A stretch of 16,022 bases of DNA, taken from assembly GCA_000431515.1 (NCBI GenBank), contig HF991337.1:8092-24113 (forward strand). Direction: 5' to 3'. The notes under the pieces are model-generated. The model saw only the letters and a program-made list of their open reading frames with translations, was not told the origin of the DNA and searched no databases. Shown here piece after piece: positions 7,082 to 14,950 of the stretch (positions within the stretch are counted from its first letter, which is position 1; each line of letters opens with the position of its first letter). Source of the DNA: Clostridium sp. CAG:632 (GTDB lineage: Bacteria > Bacillota > Clostridia > Lachnospirales > Lachnospiraceae). The position numbers and the translations under genes were made by a program.

Positions 7082-9604
7082 CTAATGAACATACGTAAAG
7101 AACTGATTGCCCTGTTCTGCAAACGTCTTCTCCAGCTCATACCGCAGTTCCCGTACTTCCTCGCCGGTTACCGGATTATAATACCGGATGGTTGTCTCAT
7201 TATAACTGATGATCAATACATAAGTATCTGCATCCAGCTTGGCCACTACCGGTGCTCCCTGACACAGGTAGAATAATGCATTATCCACATCGCAACCCAC
7301 CAGATTCACACCCGCTTTATCCAGATACCGTTGCAGGATATCATTCGCATTTCCACTCATGTCCATGGATTCCGGCAATTCCGCTTTCTCATACTGTAGT
7401 ATCATTTTAATACATTCCTGTAAAGACTCTGCCGGGGACGCACATGTCGTTTCCTGCAAGCCTTCTGTTACCTCTGCATAATCCAACAGCCCACTGATTC
7501 TCCAGATACAGTTTCCCCGGCTGTCCAGCGCCAGTCCGCTTTCCTCATATGCGGCAAGGATAGCCCCACGTGGTGTGGAATAAGACCGTTGCATCGTTCC
7601 CTGTGCATATACGTAGTACCGTTCCGATTTCTCTCCACTGTCTACCGCAATACTCTTGTTATCATCATTCAGCACTTCTTTGGTCATGATCAGTTCCGGT
7701 ACGGATGTTACATACATATAATTCGGAAAAATCATGTATAACTGATTATATGCATCATACGTATACTGGTAGCTGACCTGAACACCATCTCCATCTGCTT
7801 CCTTAAAGGTAATGAAGTCTTCCGGTGCTTCAACATAGTTATCACCGGACTTTGTCGCTCTTGTCATATGAATGACCTGTTTTCCTGTATAAGCCTCCAT
7901 TACATAGATTCCGGACTTACTATATTCCTTGACCACCTGATTTTCCAGTGTCGCTATTTTTAATGTATGCATTGGGAATATCGTACTTCCATCGGTATTC
8001 AATACCACTTCCGATTCATTTGCCAGTCCATATGCCAGATCATCTTCAATGAATCCTATCGCCTTGATCCGCTGTCCGCTTCCCGCATCTACGGTATGCT
8101 CTTCATAGGTCTCAAGATTCATGATCGTAACCTGTGTACTGTCTCTGTCCACCGATGCATTCGGATATGCCAGCAGACATTCACTGCCGGATACCGCCAG
8201 GTACTCCTTTGGAATTCCCTGGATCACATAACTGGACTCACCGGTTGCCAGGTCAATCTTCATCACATTATCACCCAACATATAGAAGAACTCGTTTTTC
8301 TCATTCAAATAAGTTAATCTGGACGCATCCTCTTTCAGAATCTCATATGGTTCATCACAGGAAATGAATAAAACCTCTTCTAACCGGCTGGTACTTGCCA
8401 GGAACCGATACACAGCTATGCCATTCTCACCTTCATGGTCTCCTCGGTTCATATACCCATATACCGTAAATACCATATTTCCATTATCATCCAGCTTAAC
8501 AATATTAATACCATGCTGATCGTATGCCGACCGGATATCCGTAGGTGTATCCTGCCAGAATGCAAATACCTTTGTGATCGTTGTAGCACCATAGTCGTAA
8601 TACCATAACTGCCCTTCTTTTACAAATGCTACCTTTTCATTTTCATCACTGACTCTATATTGGAAATTATCCTCGTCTGATATTCCGAGGAAAAACCAGT
8701 TTTTCAATGTATTTACATCAAACCGGTCAAATATCGTTTCCACATTGCGGTCGAAATCCATCAGATAAATGGTCGTACTATCTACATATTTCAGCCGATA
8801 TACCTCTGTCACATTATAATACTGTGCATTATCCACTTCACCCGAGATGGCTACATAATTAAGTGCAATGGTTGCATTCGTCTCATCTAATTCCTTAATC
8901 GTCGGTGTCATTCTGGAAATCCGCATCATGGACAGATTCGCCCATGTGAAAGACTCATAATTGGAATGAATATCTATATGAGATAAGTTTTCATTCTCTC
9001 CGCTATCATTCGGCTCGATATATTTTGTAATTGCAGCCTTGTTTTCTTTATTAAACGTTGCCTCGTGGAACTCATTTACAAACTGTAAAAACTGACCTGT
9101 ATGCAGTCGATCGGATGGAATCAATCTTGTATAATACCGGACTTCCCGTCCATCTTTCATTGTTATGCACACAATAAATGTATACTCCTGTGCTTCCTGA
9201 AGATTCATACGCAATGTTGTCTTTACCTGTTTTGCTCCATTCGCTTCCTGAATCTCGTCTACTTCACCGTTTTCAATGAGTGAACTGCCATCTACCGTTC
9301 TCACCTCATAGCCGACTGTATCAATTTCACTTTTAACCGTCTCTATCTGAAAGTTGACTGTCTGATCTGTCCCAATCGGCGTGATCGAATCATGAAACAG
9401 CGACGCATCAATGGAGGAGGTGTATCCATGCAGACAATTCACTTCATCACTGCCTGTTTCCATATAAACCAAAGGAAGTGTAGGCTGAGCCATTTCTGCC
9501 GACACCTCATCCATTCCTGTATTATCCCATTTATTTACTAAAAACACTGTAGCCAGAAATACCAGCACAGCTACAATTATTTTTACAATAATATCCTTTA
9601 TCAT
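7082..9604 (-). CDS. Large membrane-anchored extracellular protein, unknown; possible beta-propeller and degenerate C39-like domain
   Basis: An 840-aa protein with one N-terminal membrane segment (about 5-24) and the rest predicted outside the cell. I do not recognise a named family. The region about 330-620 has repeated short blocks of the kind KVAFVKEGQLWYYDYG, NEFFYMLGDNVMKIDL and TQVTIMNLETYEEH, which suggest a WD40/beta-propeller-like fold. The last 120 residues resemble a C39-like cysteine peptidase: CIKMILQYE (731-739) matches the helix after the catalytic Cys, and GAPVVAKLDADTYVLIISYNETTIRYYNP (783-811) matches the His/Asp half. The usual Cys, His and Asp appear as Ser, Thr and Asn, so it would be inactive. 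ATG at 9604 has GGGAG seven bases upstream. It starts 21 bases after a 129-aa gene and is probably co-transcribed with it. Confidence 0.8.
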   Translation of the reverse strand: MIKDIIVKIIVAVLVFLATVFLVNKWDNTGMDEVSAEMAQPTLPLVYMETGSDEVNCLHGYTSSIDASLFHDSITPIGTDQTVNFQIETVKSEIDTVGYEVRTVDGSSLIENGEVDEIQEANGAKQVKTTLRMNLQEAQEYTFIVCITMKDGREVRYYTRLIPSDRLHTGQFLQFVNEFHEATFNKENKAAITKYIEPNDSGENENLSHIDIHSNYESFTWANLSMMRISRMTPTIKELDETNATIALNYVAISGEVDNAQYYNVTEVYRLKYVDSTTIYLMDFDRNVETIFDRFDVNTLKNWFFLGISDEDNFQYRVSDENEKVAFVKEGQLWYYDYGATTITKVFAFWQDTPTDIRSAYDQHGINIVKLDDNGNMVFTVYGYMNRGDHEGENGIAVYRFLASTSRLEEVLFISCDEPYEILKEDASRLTYLNEKNEFFYMLGDNVMKIDLATGESSYVIQGIPKEYLAVSGSECLLAYPNASVDRDSTQVTIMNLETYEEHTVDAGSGQRIKAIGFIEDDLAYGLANESEVVLNTDGSTIFPMHTLKIATLENQVVKEYSKSGIYVMEAYTGKQVIHMTRATKSGDNYVEAPEDFITFKEADGDGVQVSYQYTYDAYNQLYMIFPNYMYVTSVPELIMTKEVLNDDNKSIAVDSGEKSERYYVYAQGTMQRSYSTPRGAILAAYEESGLALDSRGNCIWRISGLLDYAEVTEGLQETTCASPAESLQECIKMILQYEKAELPESMDMSGNANDILQRYLDKAGVNLVGCDVDNALFYLCQGAPVVAKLDADTYVLIISYNETTIRYYNPVTGEEVRELRYELEKTFAEQGNQFFTYVH

Positions 9605-9625
9605 TCCGTTGCTCCCGAATATATC

Positions 9626-10015
9626 CTAAAAAAGACGTCTTCTCTGTCGATATCGACATCGACGCATATGAAATTCATTGCATATTAAAATCAGGGACAG
9701 TTGTATTACCGGATCATCCGGTCCCGGATTCCCTGCATCCCGTCCCTTCATACGAATCCAGACTTCTTCTGCCATCCGATAGATGCTGACCGCATCCGGC
9801 TGTTCATCAAACATCGGACTGCCTTCATACTCCAACCGATCACACAAATCCTCCACCATAGCCGCTATAAACCTGGCTTCTCTCGGATACATACGCTTCA
9901 TTCGCTCATAATCCCGGTAGGTATCCTCCTCAAACATTTCTAATTGATCCGGATTAAAATTATCCGGCCACAGCTTCTGGGATGCCTGCTGTAAATACTC
10001 CTGAAAACTACTCAT
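9626..10015 (-). CDS. Conserved small protein of unknown function
   Basis: A 129-aa soluble, mostly alpha-helical protein with no signal peptide. The N-terminal half is acidic and aromatic (SFQEYLQQASQKLWPDNF, then DQLEMFEEDTYRDYERMKRMYP). The C-terminus is strongly basic (HMRRCRYRQRRRLF). I do not recognise the family. ATG at 10015 is supported by AGGAGGG six bases upstream; an in-frame ATG at 10048 would lie in the leader. Its ribosome binding site is one arm of a long hairpin (10020-10078), which could restrict translation. It is 21 bases upstream of the 840-aa membrane protein gene, so the two may work together. Confidence 0.78.
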   Translation of the reverse strand: MSSFQEYLQQASQKLWPDNFNPDQLEMFEEDTYRDYERMKRMYPREARFIAAMVEDLCDRLEYEGSPMFDEQPDAVSIYRMAEEVWIRMKGRDAGNPGPDDPVIQLSLILICNEFHMRRCRYRQRRRLF

Positions 10016-10019
10016 ATTT

Positions 10020-10078
10020 ACCCTCCTGCATACTGATTCCCGAATCATCTCTTACAGAATATTGTATGCATGGAGGGT
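10020..10078 (-). promoter_or_regulatory. Leader hairpin burying the ribosome binding site of the 129-aa gene
   Basis: On the minus strand ACCCTCCATGCATAC (10078-10064) can pair with GTATGCAGGAGGGT (10033-10020): 14 base pairs with one bulged A. The right arm contains the AGGAGGG ribosome binding site of the gene starting at 10015. The 30-base loop can form its own small stem (TGATTC/GAATCA). No T-run follows, so an intrinsic terminator is unlikely. Translational control is the simplest reading; a DNA operator is the alternative. Confidence 0.6.
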
Positions 10079-10098
10079 GATTTGTTGCTATTTTTATC

Positions 10099-11202
10099 TT
10101 ATTCGTCACCGAAAGAAATACCCAGCATTCTTGCATTCTGCACAATGCTGTCATCCGGTGAAACATATTTTAACTTTCCTGCTGGCTCGGATAACGGAAT
10201 AGAAGTTACTGACTCGGATAACGGAATAGAAGTTACCTCATCATTCTTCAGTACAACAAGCTCTCCATATTTGCCCTCTTTGATCAGCTCTGCTGCCTTT
10301 GCGCCGAAACGGCTTGATAAAACACGATCATACGGACATGGGCTTCCGCCTCTCTGTGTATGTCCCGGAACAGTTACCCGAACCTCCTGACCGCCATAAG
10401 ACTTGATCTGTTCTGCGATCTCATATGCTACAGACGGATACTTCGGATTCTCCAGGATTGCTTTCCGTTCCTTCTTTGGCAGAGAAGCAACTTCCTTTGA
10501 AATAGCACCCTCTGCAACTGCCAGGATTGAGAACCGTTTGCCCTGTTGTGCACGTCTGTCCAATGCCTTGCAGACATTCTTAATATCATATGGAATCTCC
10601 GGAATCAGGATAATATCCGCGCCACCTGCAATACCTGCATATAATGTGATCCATCCTACTTTATGTCCCATGATCTCTACGATAAATACCCTGCCATGAG
10701 AAGCAGCCGTCGTATGAATACAATCAATCGCATCTGTAGCAATATCTACCGCACTCTGGAAACCAAACGTCATATCTGTTCCCCATAAATCATTATCAAT
10801 GGTTTTCGGAAGACCGATTACGTTTAAGCCTTCTTCACTTAACAGATTCGCTGTCTTCTGTGAACCGTTTCCACCCAGAACGACCAGACAATCCAGCTTC
10901 AGCTTTTTATAGGTATCCTTCATAGCTTTTACCTTGTCCATACCATTGGCATCCGGCTGGCGCATTAACTTAAATGGTTGTCTTGAGGTTCCCAGGATCG
11001 TGCCGCCCTGTGTCAGAATCCCTGAGAAATCTTCGGCCTTTAACAGCTTATAATTTCCATACATTAAACCCTTATAGCCTTCCAGAAATCCGTATATCTC
11101 CACATCCTTAAAAGAGCCGTATAATCCCTTAACAACTCCCCGCATGGTTGCGTTCAATGCCTGACAATCTCCACCACTGGTCAACATTCCTATTCTCTTC
11201 AT
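10099..11202 (-). CDS. pfkA: 6-phosphofructokinase, probably ATP-dependent
   Basis: A 367-aa glycolytic enzyme that phosphorylates fructose 6-phosphate to fructose 1,6-bisphosphate. Motifs: TSGGDCQALN (8-17, phosphoryl-donor site), GGNGS (110-114), PKTIDND (132-138, catalytic D136), ASHGR (167-171), MGH (178-180) and GHTQRGG (280-286). G113 at the position of E. coli Gly104 points to ATP; PPi enzymes have Asp there. K133 at the Gly124 position is the residue seen in PPi enzymes, so the donor is not fully certain. Near the C-terminus VTSIPLSES (323-331) is repeated as VTSIPLSEP (332-340), an in-frame 27-bp duplication. ATG at 11202 has AAGGTGG at good spacing; a GTG at 11211 does not. It follows recR by 26 bases, apparently in the dnaX operon. 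Confidence 0.93.
   Translation of the reverse strand: MKRIGMLTSGGDCQALNATMRGVVKGLYGSFKDVEIYGFLEGYKGLMYGNYKLLKAEDFSGILTQGGTILGTSRQPFKLMRQPDANGMDKVKAMKDTYKKLKLDCLVVLGGNGSQKTANLLSEEGLNVIGLPKTIDNDLWGTDMTFGFQSAVDIATDAIDCIHTTAASHGRVFIVEIMGHKVGWITLYAGIAGGADIILIPEIPYDIKNVCKALDRRAQQGKRFSILAVAEGAISKEVASLPKKERKAILENPKYPSVAYEIAEQIKSYGGQEVRVTVPGHTQRGGSPCPYDRVLSSRFGAKAAELIKEGKYGELVVLKNDEVTSIPLSESVTSIPLSEPAGKLKYVSPDDSIVQNARMLGISFGDE
10183..10236. repeat. 27-bp tandem duplication inside pfkA
   Basis: Two adjacent 27-bp copies (10183-10209 and 10210-10236) differ at one base only (10185 versus 10212). The unit is nine codons, so the reading frame is kept. Confidence 0.95.
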
Positions 11203-11228
11203 ACGAACCACCTTCTCTTTCTTATGTT

Positions 11229-11828
11229 TTATAAATAGACTCTGCCTTCTAATGCACGGAACAGAGTTACTTCATCAATGCATTCCAGCTCTCCGCCAAT
11301 CGGTACACCACTGGCGATCCTGCTGACTTTTATGCCGGACGGCTTTACCAGCTTACTGATATACATTGCTGTTGCTTCACCCGGAACATCTGAATTGGTT
11401 GCTATGATCAGTTCTTCTACATCTTCATTCTGCAGACGGACCAATAATTCCTTTAACTTAATATCCTCCGGTCCTTTGCCCATTGCCGGATCTAAGGCTC
11501 CGTGAAGGACATGATAAATGCCATTATAACGACCTGTACGTTCATACGCCGCCAGATCTCTGGTATCTTCTACTACCATGATAGTACTATGATCCCGGTT
11601 CGGGGATGCACAGATCGGACAGATTTCTTTATCCGTCAGTGTATAACAGGTTTTGCAATATTTTACATTCTTTCTTGCTGTCTGAATGGTATTCGCCAGC
11701 TGATCCACCTGTTCCATCGGCATATCGATGATATGAAATGCCAGCCGTTGTGCCGACTTACCACCGATCCCCGGCAAATGAGATAATTGTTCTATTAAAT
11801 TATTAATCTCGTTACCATAATAATTCAT
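11229..11828 (-). CDS. recR: Recombination mediator RecR
   Basis: A 199-aa protein of normal RecR length. It carries a helix-hairpin-helix at [12 protein letters not shown] (18-29), a four-cysteine zinc site C58/C61/C70/C73 (CKTC...CPIC) and a Toprim domain starting at MVVEDTRDL (84-92), ending in [25 protein letters not shown]. RecR works with RecO and RecF in loading RecA on gapped DNA. In the Toprim motif where many homologues have NPTVEGEATA this protein has [10 protein letters not shown], a modest change. ATG at 11828 lies two bases after the ybaB stop codon, with GGAGG about 15 bases upstream inside ybaB, so translational coupling is likely. The dnaX-ybaB-recR order is classic in Firmicutes. 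Confidence 0.96.
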   Translation of the reverse strand: MNYYGNEINNLIEQLSHLPGIGGKSAQRLAFHIIDMPMEQVDQLANTIQTARKNVKYCKTCYTLTDKEICPICASPNRDHSTIMVVEDTRDLAAYERTGRYNGIYHVLHGALDPAMGKGPEDIKLKELLVRLQNEDVEELIIATNSDVPGEATAMYISKLVKPSGIKVSRIASGVPIGGELECIDEVTLFRALEGRVYL

Positions 11829-11830
11829 GA

Positions 11831-12187
11831 CTAGAACGGAAAGCCTCCCAGTCCACCCATATTACCTGTGATCTTGGACATTTCTTTGTTGGAATCTTCT
11901 TCCTGTGTCCGGAGTGCCTCATTGACCGCTGCAATGATCAGATCCTGCAGCATTTCAATATCATCCTTATCGACAACTTCTTCATCCAGTTCAATTGACT
12001 GAACTTCTTTCTTTCCATTTACAACTACCTTTACGACTCCGCCGCCGGCAGTTGCCTCATAGGTCTTCTCTTCCAGCTCCTTTGTCGCCTCTTCCATCTG
12101 CTTCTGCATCTTCTGTGCCTGCTTCATCAGATTGTTCATATTTCCCGGCATCATTCCTCCGGGATATCCACCACCACGTTTTGCCAT
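11831..12187 (-). CDS. YbaB/EbfC nucleoid-associated protein
   Basis: A 118-aa DNA-binding protein of the YbaB/EbfC family, which forms dimers that bind DNA and is nearly always encoded between dnaX and recR. A Gly/Met-rich N-terminus ([21 protein letters not shown]) is followed by a Lys/Glu/Gln-rich helix ([20 protein letters not shown]), the core beta strands ([20 protein letters not shown]) and a C-terminal helix, ending in a Gly-rich tail. ATG at 12187 has GGAGG eight bases upstream and follows dnaX by 12 bases. Confidence 0.95.
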   Translation of the reverse strand: MAKRGGGYPGGMMPGNMNNLMKQAQKMQKQMEEATKELEEKTYEATAGGGVVKVVVNGKKEVQSIELDEEVVDKDDIEMLQDLIIAAVNEALRTQEEDSNKEMSKITGNMGGLGGFPF

Positions 12188-12199
12188 TTTTACATCCTC

Positions 12200-13801
12200 C
12201 TATTTATCATCATATTCCACCGGAATATTCATTTCTTCAAAAATATTCAATCGGATCAGATCCTGCTGCCCCGCATTATTCCGGTACTTCTTTCGGAATT
12301 CCACCGTCAGATTCCGTTCAGAAGCCTGCACAAAGGCCTCCCGGATTGCTTCCTGATCTTCTCCACCTTCTGCCAGAAGTCCCTGATTGGTCTCATCCAG
12401 CAGAATTACAATTGACATATGCTCTTTATCCACCCGCACATCCGACATCTGTAATAATGTCCGTAATGCCGGCTCCAGCTTTTCATAAACCACCGGCAGA
12501 TGTGCCGCTATGTTTTTCAGCTCCTGAAGGGTTGCTTCCGGAAGTGTTTTAACCAGCTCCGCCTCGGATGGTTCTTTTGATCCATTTGATTCTACCGCTA
12601 CTGTCGGTACTACATTCCCCACTGCCTGCTTCGGGGGATTCTTCTCTATCGATTCCAGCCGTTTGGTTAAATCATCCATACGCTGGATAATAGAATCGTA
12701 ATTCTGCTCCATCTCCGGCACACATAGCTTAATAACTGCTAATTCCAGTATTACCCGTTTTTGACTTGCATATTTAATATTATTCGAAAGTTCCGAAAAA
12801 ATACGGATATACCGCATCAACTCATCCAACGATACCTTCGCCGCCATCTGCTCCATGGCATCCAGATTCTCCTTAGACAGATCCAGCATATCTCTCGCAT
12901 TTGCAGAGCTCTTTAACAGTAACAGATTCCGCATGAACCATGTGAAATCTAGGATAAACTGTCCAAGTTCCCGCCCTTGCCAGATAATCTCATCAATCAA
13001 TGCGATCGCTCCGTCTACATTCTTTTCTTCCACGGTACTTAGCAACCGGATGAACACCTCTGTATCAACCGCTCCCAGTACATCCAGACACTTCTCATAG
13101 GTCAGGGTCTCGCCCAGATAAAAGGCTATGCACTGATCCAGCAGACTCAAAGCATCTCGCATGGAACCCTCTGCAGCCTTGGCAATATAATCAATCGCCT
13201 TTTTCTCAACCGATACGCCTTCCCGATCCATCAGGTCCATCAGCCGATCAGAAATCGTCTGAACTGTGATCCGCCGGAAATCATATTTCTGACATCGTGA
13301 TAAAATCGTAATCGGAACCTTATGTGATTCTGTTGTTGCCAGAATGAAGATTACGTAAGACGGTGGCTCCTCCAACGTCTTTAACAGTGCATTAAACGCT
13401 CCGATTGAGAGCATATGCACCTCATCTATAATATATACTTTATACTTTCCTTCTGTCGGAGAGTATTGAACCTCATCCCGAATCTCCCGGATATTATCAA
13501 CACCATTGTTCGATGCCGCATCAATCTCGATCACATTCATGGATGTGCCTTCTGCAATTGATCTACAGCTCGCACACTCTCCACACGGACTTCCATCCAC
13601 CGGATGTTCACAGTTCACTGCCTTTGCAAATAACTTCGCTACCGTTGTTTTACCGGTACCTCTTGTTCCGCAAAACAGATATGCATGACCGATCCGGTCA
13701 TGTGTGATCTGATTCCGCAATGTCGTTACAATATGCTCCTGACCTTTTACTTCCTCAAAAGTATCCGGTCTCCACTTACGATATAACGCTTTATATGACA
13801 T
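12200..13801 (-). CDS. dnaX: DNA polymerase III subunit gamma/tau
   Basis: A 533-aa clamp-loader ATPase that loads the beta clamp and bridges the replisome. From the chosen start: Walker A GTRGTGKTT (45-53), four zinc cysteines C64, C73, C76 and C79, Walker B with DEVH (126-129), sensor-1 ATTES (155-159) and SRC (168-170) with the arginine finger, followed by domains II and III. The C-terminal region is short compared with E. coli tau, as is common in Clostridia. ATG at 13801 gives the usual MSYKALYRKWRP start with AGGA upstream; GTG at 13810 would add three residues but has AGGA almost touching it. Only a five-A run (AAAAAGG) is visible near codon 216, with no clear gamma frameshift signal. 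Confidence 0.96.
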   Translation of the reverse strand: MSYKALYRKWRPDTFEEVKGQEHIVTTLRNQITHDRIGHAYLFCGTRGTGKTTVAKLFAKAVNCEHPVDGSPCGECASCRSIAEGTSMNVIEIDAASNNGVDNIREIRDEVQYSPTEGKYKVYIIDEVHMLSIGAFNALLKTLEEPPSYVIFILATTESHKVPITILSRCQKYDFRRITVQTISDRLMDLMDREGVSVEKKAIDYIAKAAEGSMRDALSLLDQCIAFYLGETLTYEKCLDVLGAVDTEVFIRLLSTVEEKNVDGAIALIDEIIWQGRELGQFILDFTWFMRNLLLLKSSANARDMLDLSKENLDAMEQMAAKVSLDELMRYIRIFSELSNNIKYASQKRVILELAVIKLCVPEMEQNYDSIIQRMDDLTKRLESIEKNPPKQAVGNVVPTVAVESNGSKEPSEAELVKTLPEATLQELKNIAAHLPVVYEKLEPALRTLLQMSDVRVDKEHMSIVILLDETNQGLLAEGGEDQEAIREAFVQASERNLTVEFRKKYRNNAGQQDLIRLNIFEEMNIPVEYDDK

Positions 13802-13827
13802 CTTATTCACATCCTATCTGTCAGCTG

Positions 13828-14823
13828 CTAATAGCGGAATTGGAATATCTGATCCAGCATGCGCAATGTCTTAAAGTTACCTTTTGCGGTTATCTCACCG
13901 GACATGAACGCCCTTTGAAATGTATTCTTTCCATGCAGGATCGTTTTTAATACCTTTGTCTCAGCCCGCATCACTACATCCGCTTCTGTATCATCGCTAT
14001 ACCAGCACTTCACACCGTCCGGATTCACTTCTATGGACAACGTGGACTCCCGATCCGGTATGATAATGATATATTTCGCCGAAAAATCAGACTGTGGATA
14101 ATAATTTGTCCGGAATTCCCGGATAAACTCGCCTTCCTTCTCCTCCGGCTCATCTCCCAGCATGGATTTGAACATTGCAGATAATTCCTCAATATCCTTC
14201 TTCTGTTGTTTTACATAAGCATCATCCGATACAAATTTCGATAACTGCTCACTTTCCTGTGGGGTCAGATCTATCGTTTTGGTCCGTGACACATTCTCTC
14301 TGACTGCCACATTACTGTTCGGAAATACCGGCATCTTCTGATGAATTGCCCGGTATAGGTTCTCTGCTTGTTTTTCAATCAATGTCCGATAAGTTGCAGA
14401 AGTTTCAAACTCTGTATGATTCTCTACATAGGCAGTCAGCCCTTTTAATGTTGTTCCGCCAAGTGTTTCCCATGCCTTTACAATCATGGCTTCCGCATCC
14501 CTTTCTCCGTAAGTTGTTGACATAACAACCGGGAGCATGTACAGAGAAGCAATCTTTGCTTTATCACCATATAACCAGCACATATCCAAAAACTGCTGCA
14601 TATATCCACCAATTCCAAACCACTCAAGTGAAACGGCCAGAACCACCCCGTCTGCGTCCTTTAACGTAGCCGGAAGCGTAGCTATTGCATTCTTATCCTC
14701 GTACAGATTATATCTTCTCACATCTACACGAAGCTCTTCTAATACTTCTGTTATTTTTCCAATGACATATAACGTGGGATCTTCAATCAGTCCACGTCCG
14801 CCATAATAGATGTTTATCTTCAC
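13828..14823 (-). CDS. Flavodoxin-like/SCP2 sterol-carrier fusion protein
   Basis: A 331-aa cytoplasmic protein of two parts. Residues 1 to about 165 look like a flavodoxin-type FMN fold (KINIYYGG, DADGVVLAVSLEWFGIGGYMQQFLDMCW, YMLPVVMSTTYGE), although the usual phosphate-binding loop (TxTGxT-like) is not seen. Residues about 240-331 (LSIEVNPDGVKCWY, DVVMRAETKVLKTILHGKNTFQRAFMSGEITAKGNFKTLRML) match an SCP2-type lipid-binding domain. The combination suggests a redox protein carrying a hydrophobic cofactor or substrate; no specific reaction can be given. The start is GTG at 14823, with GGAG eight bases upstream. It has its own promoter and is the first gene before dnaX, 26 bases away. Confidence 0.85.
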   Translation of the reverse strand: MKINIYYGGRGLIEDPTLYVIGKITEVLEELRVDVRRYNLYEDKNAIATLPATLKDADGVVLAVSLEWFGIGGYMQQFLDMCWLYGDKAKIASLYMLPVVMSTTYGERDAEAMIVKAWETLGGTTLKGLTAYVENHTEFETSATYRTLIEKQAENLYRAIHQKMPVFPNSNVAVRENVSRTKTIDLTPQESEQLSKFVSDDAYVKQQKKDIEELSAMFKSMLGDEPEEKEGEFIREFRTNYYPQSDFSAKYIIIIPDRESTLSIEVNPDGVKCWYSDDTEADVVMRAETKVLKTILHGKNTFQRAFMSGEITAKGNFKTLRMLDQIFQFRY

Positions 14824-14893
14824 CGGAACCGCTCCTTTGTACTTCTTTTCCTATATGAATCAATCATATTTCAATACACAAACACTCCATCTT

Positions 14894-14922
14894 ATTATAG
14901 CGGAAAGGGGGCATAAAAGCAA
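14894..14922 (-). promoter_or_regulatory. Sigma-A-type promoter for the SCP2-dnaX-ybaB-recR-pfkA gene series
   Basis: On the minus strand a perfect TATAAT (14894-14899) is preceded 17 bases away by TTGCTT (14917-14922). It lies about 70 bases upstream of the GTG start of the flavodoxin/SCP2 gene. No other clear promoter was seen before dnaX. Confidence 0.65.
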
Positions 14923-14929
14923 CTGCCCC
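14908..14929 (-). terminator. Weak terminator-like hairpin after the FHA gene, overlapping the next promoter
   Basis: On the minus strand GGGGCA (14929-14924) pairs with TGCCCC (14913-14908) across a 10-base loop, about 22 bases after the FHA stop codon. It is followed by CCTTTCC rather than a long T-run, so termination would be weak. The loop contains the -35 box of the downstream promoter. Confidence 0.4.
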
Positions 14930-14950
14930 GCCGGATTGTTTTCTTAATTT

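Noticed and set aside
10050..10070. Sigma-E promoter for the 129-aa gene (CATACAAT on the minus strand)
   Set aside because: The -10-like box is perfect, but no acceptable -35 is found 14-15 bases upstream, and the box falls inside the hairpin.
10064..10078. pfkA transcription terminator formed by the 10020-10078 hairpin
   Set aside because: No T-run follows the right arm, and that arm is the ribosome binding site of the next gene, so translational control fits better.
11995..12552. Plus-strand open frame of 185 codons over ybaB and dnaX
   Set aside because: It lies antisense to two well-recognised genes, is Pro/Ser/His-rich as expected for an antisense shadow, and has no supporting domain.
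13192..13206. dnaX programmed frameshift site producing a gamma form
   Set aside because: Only five A followed by GG is present, and I see no strong stimulatory hairpin or ribosome binding site-like element nearby.
13802..14950. Signal recognition particle RNA gene upstream of dnaX, as in Bacillus
   Set aside because: The 26-base gap before dnaX is too short, and the 127-base gap at 14824-14950 holds a promoter and a short hairpin but no SRP-like core.
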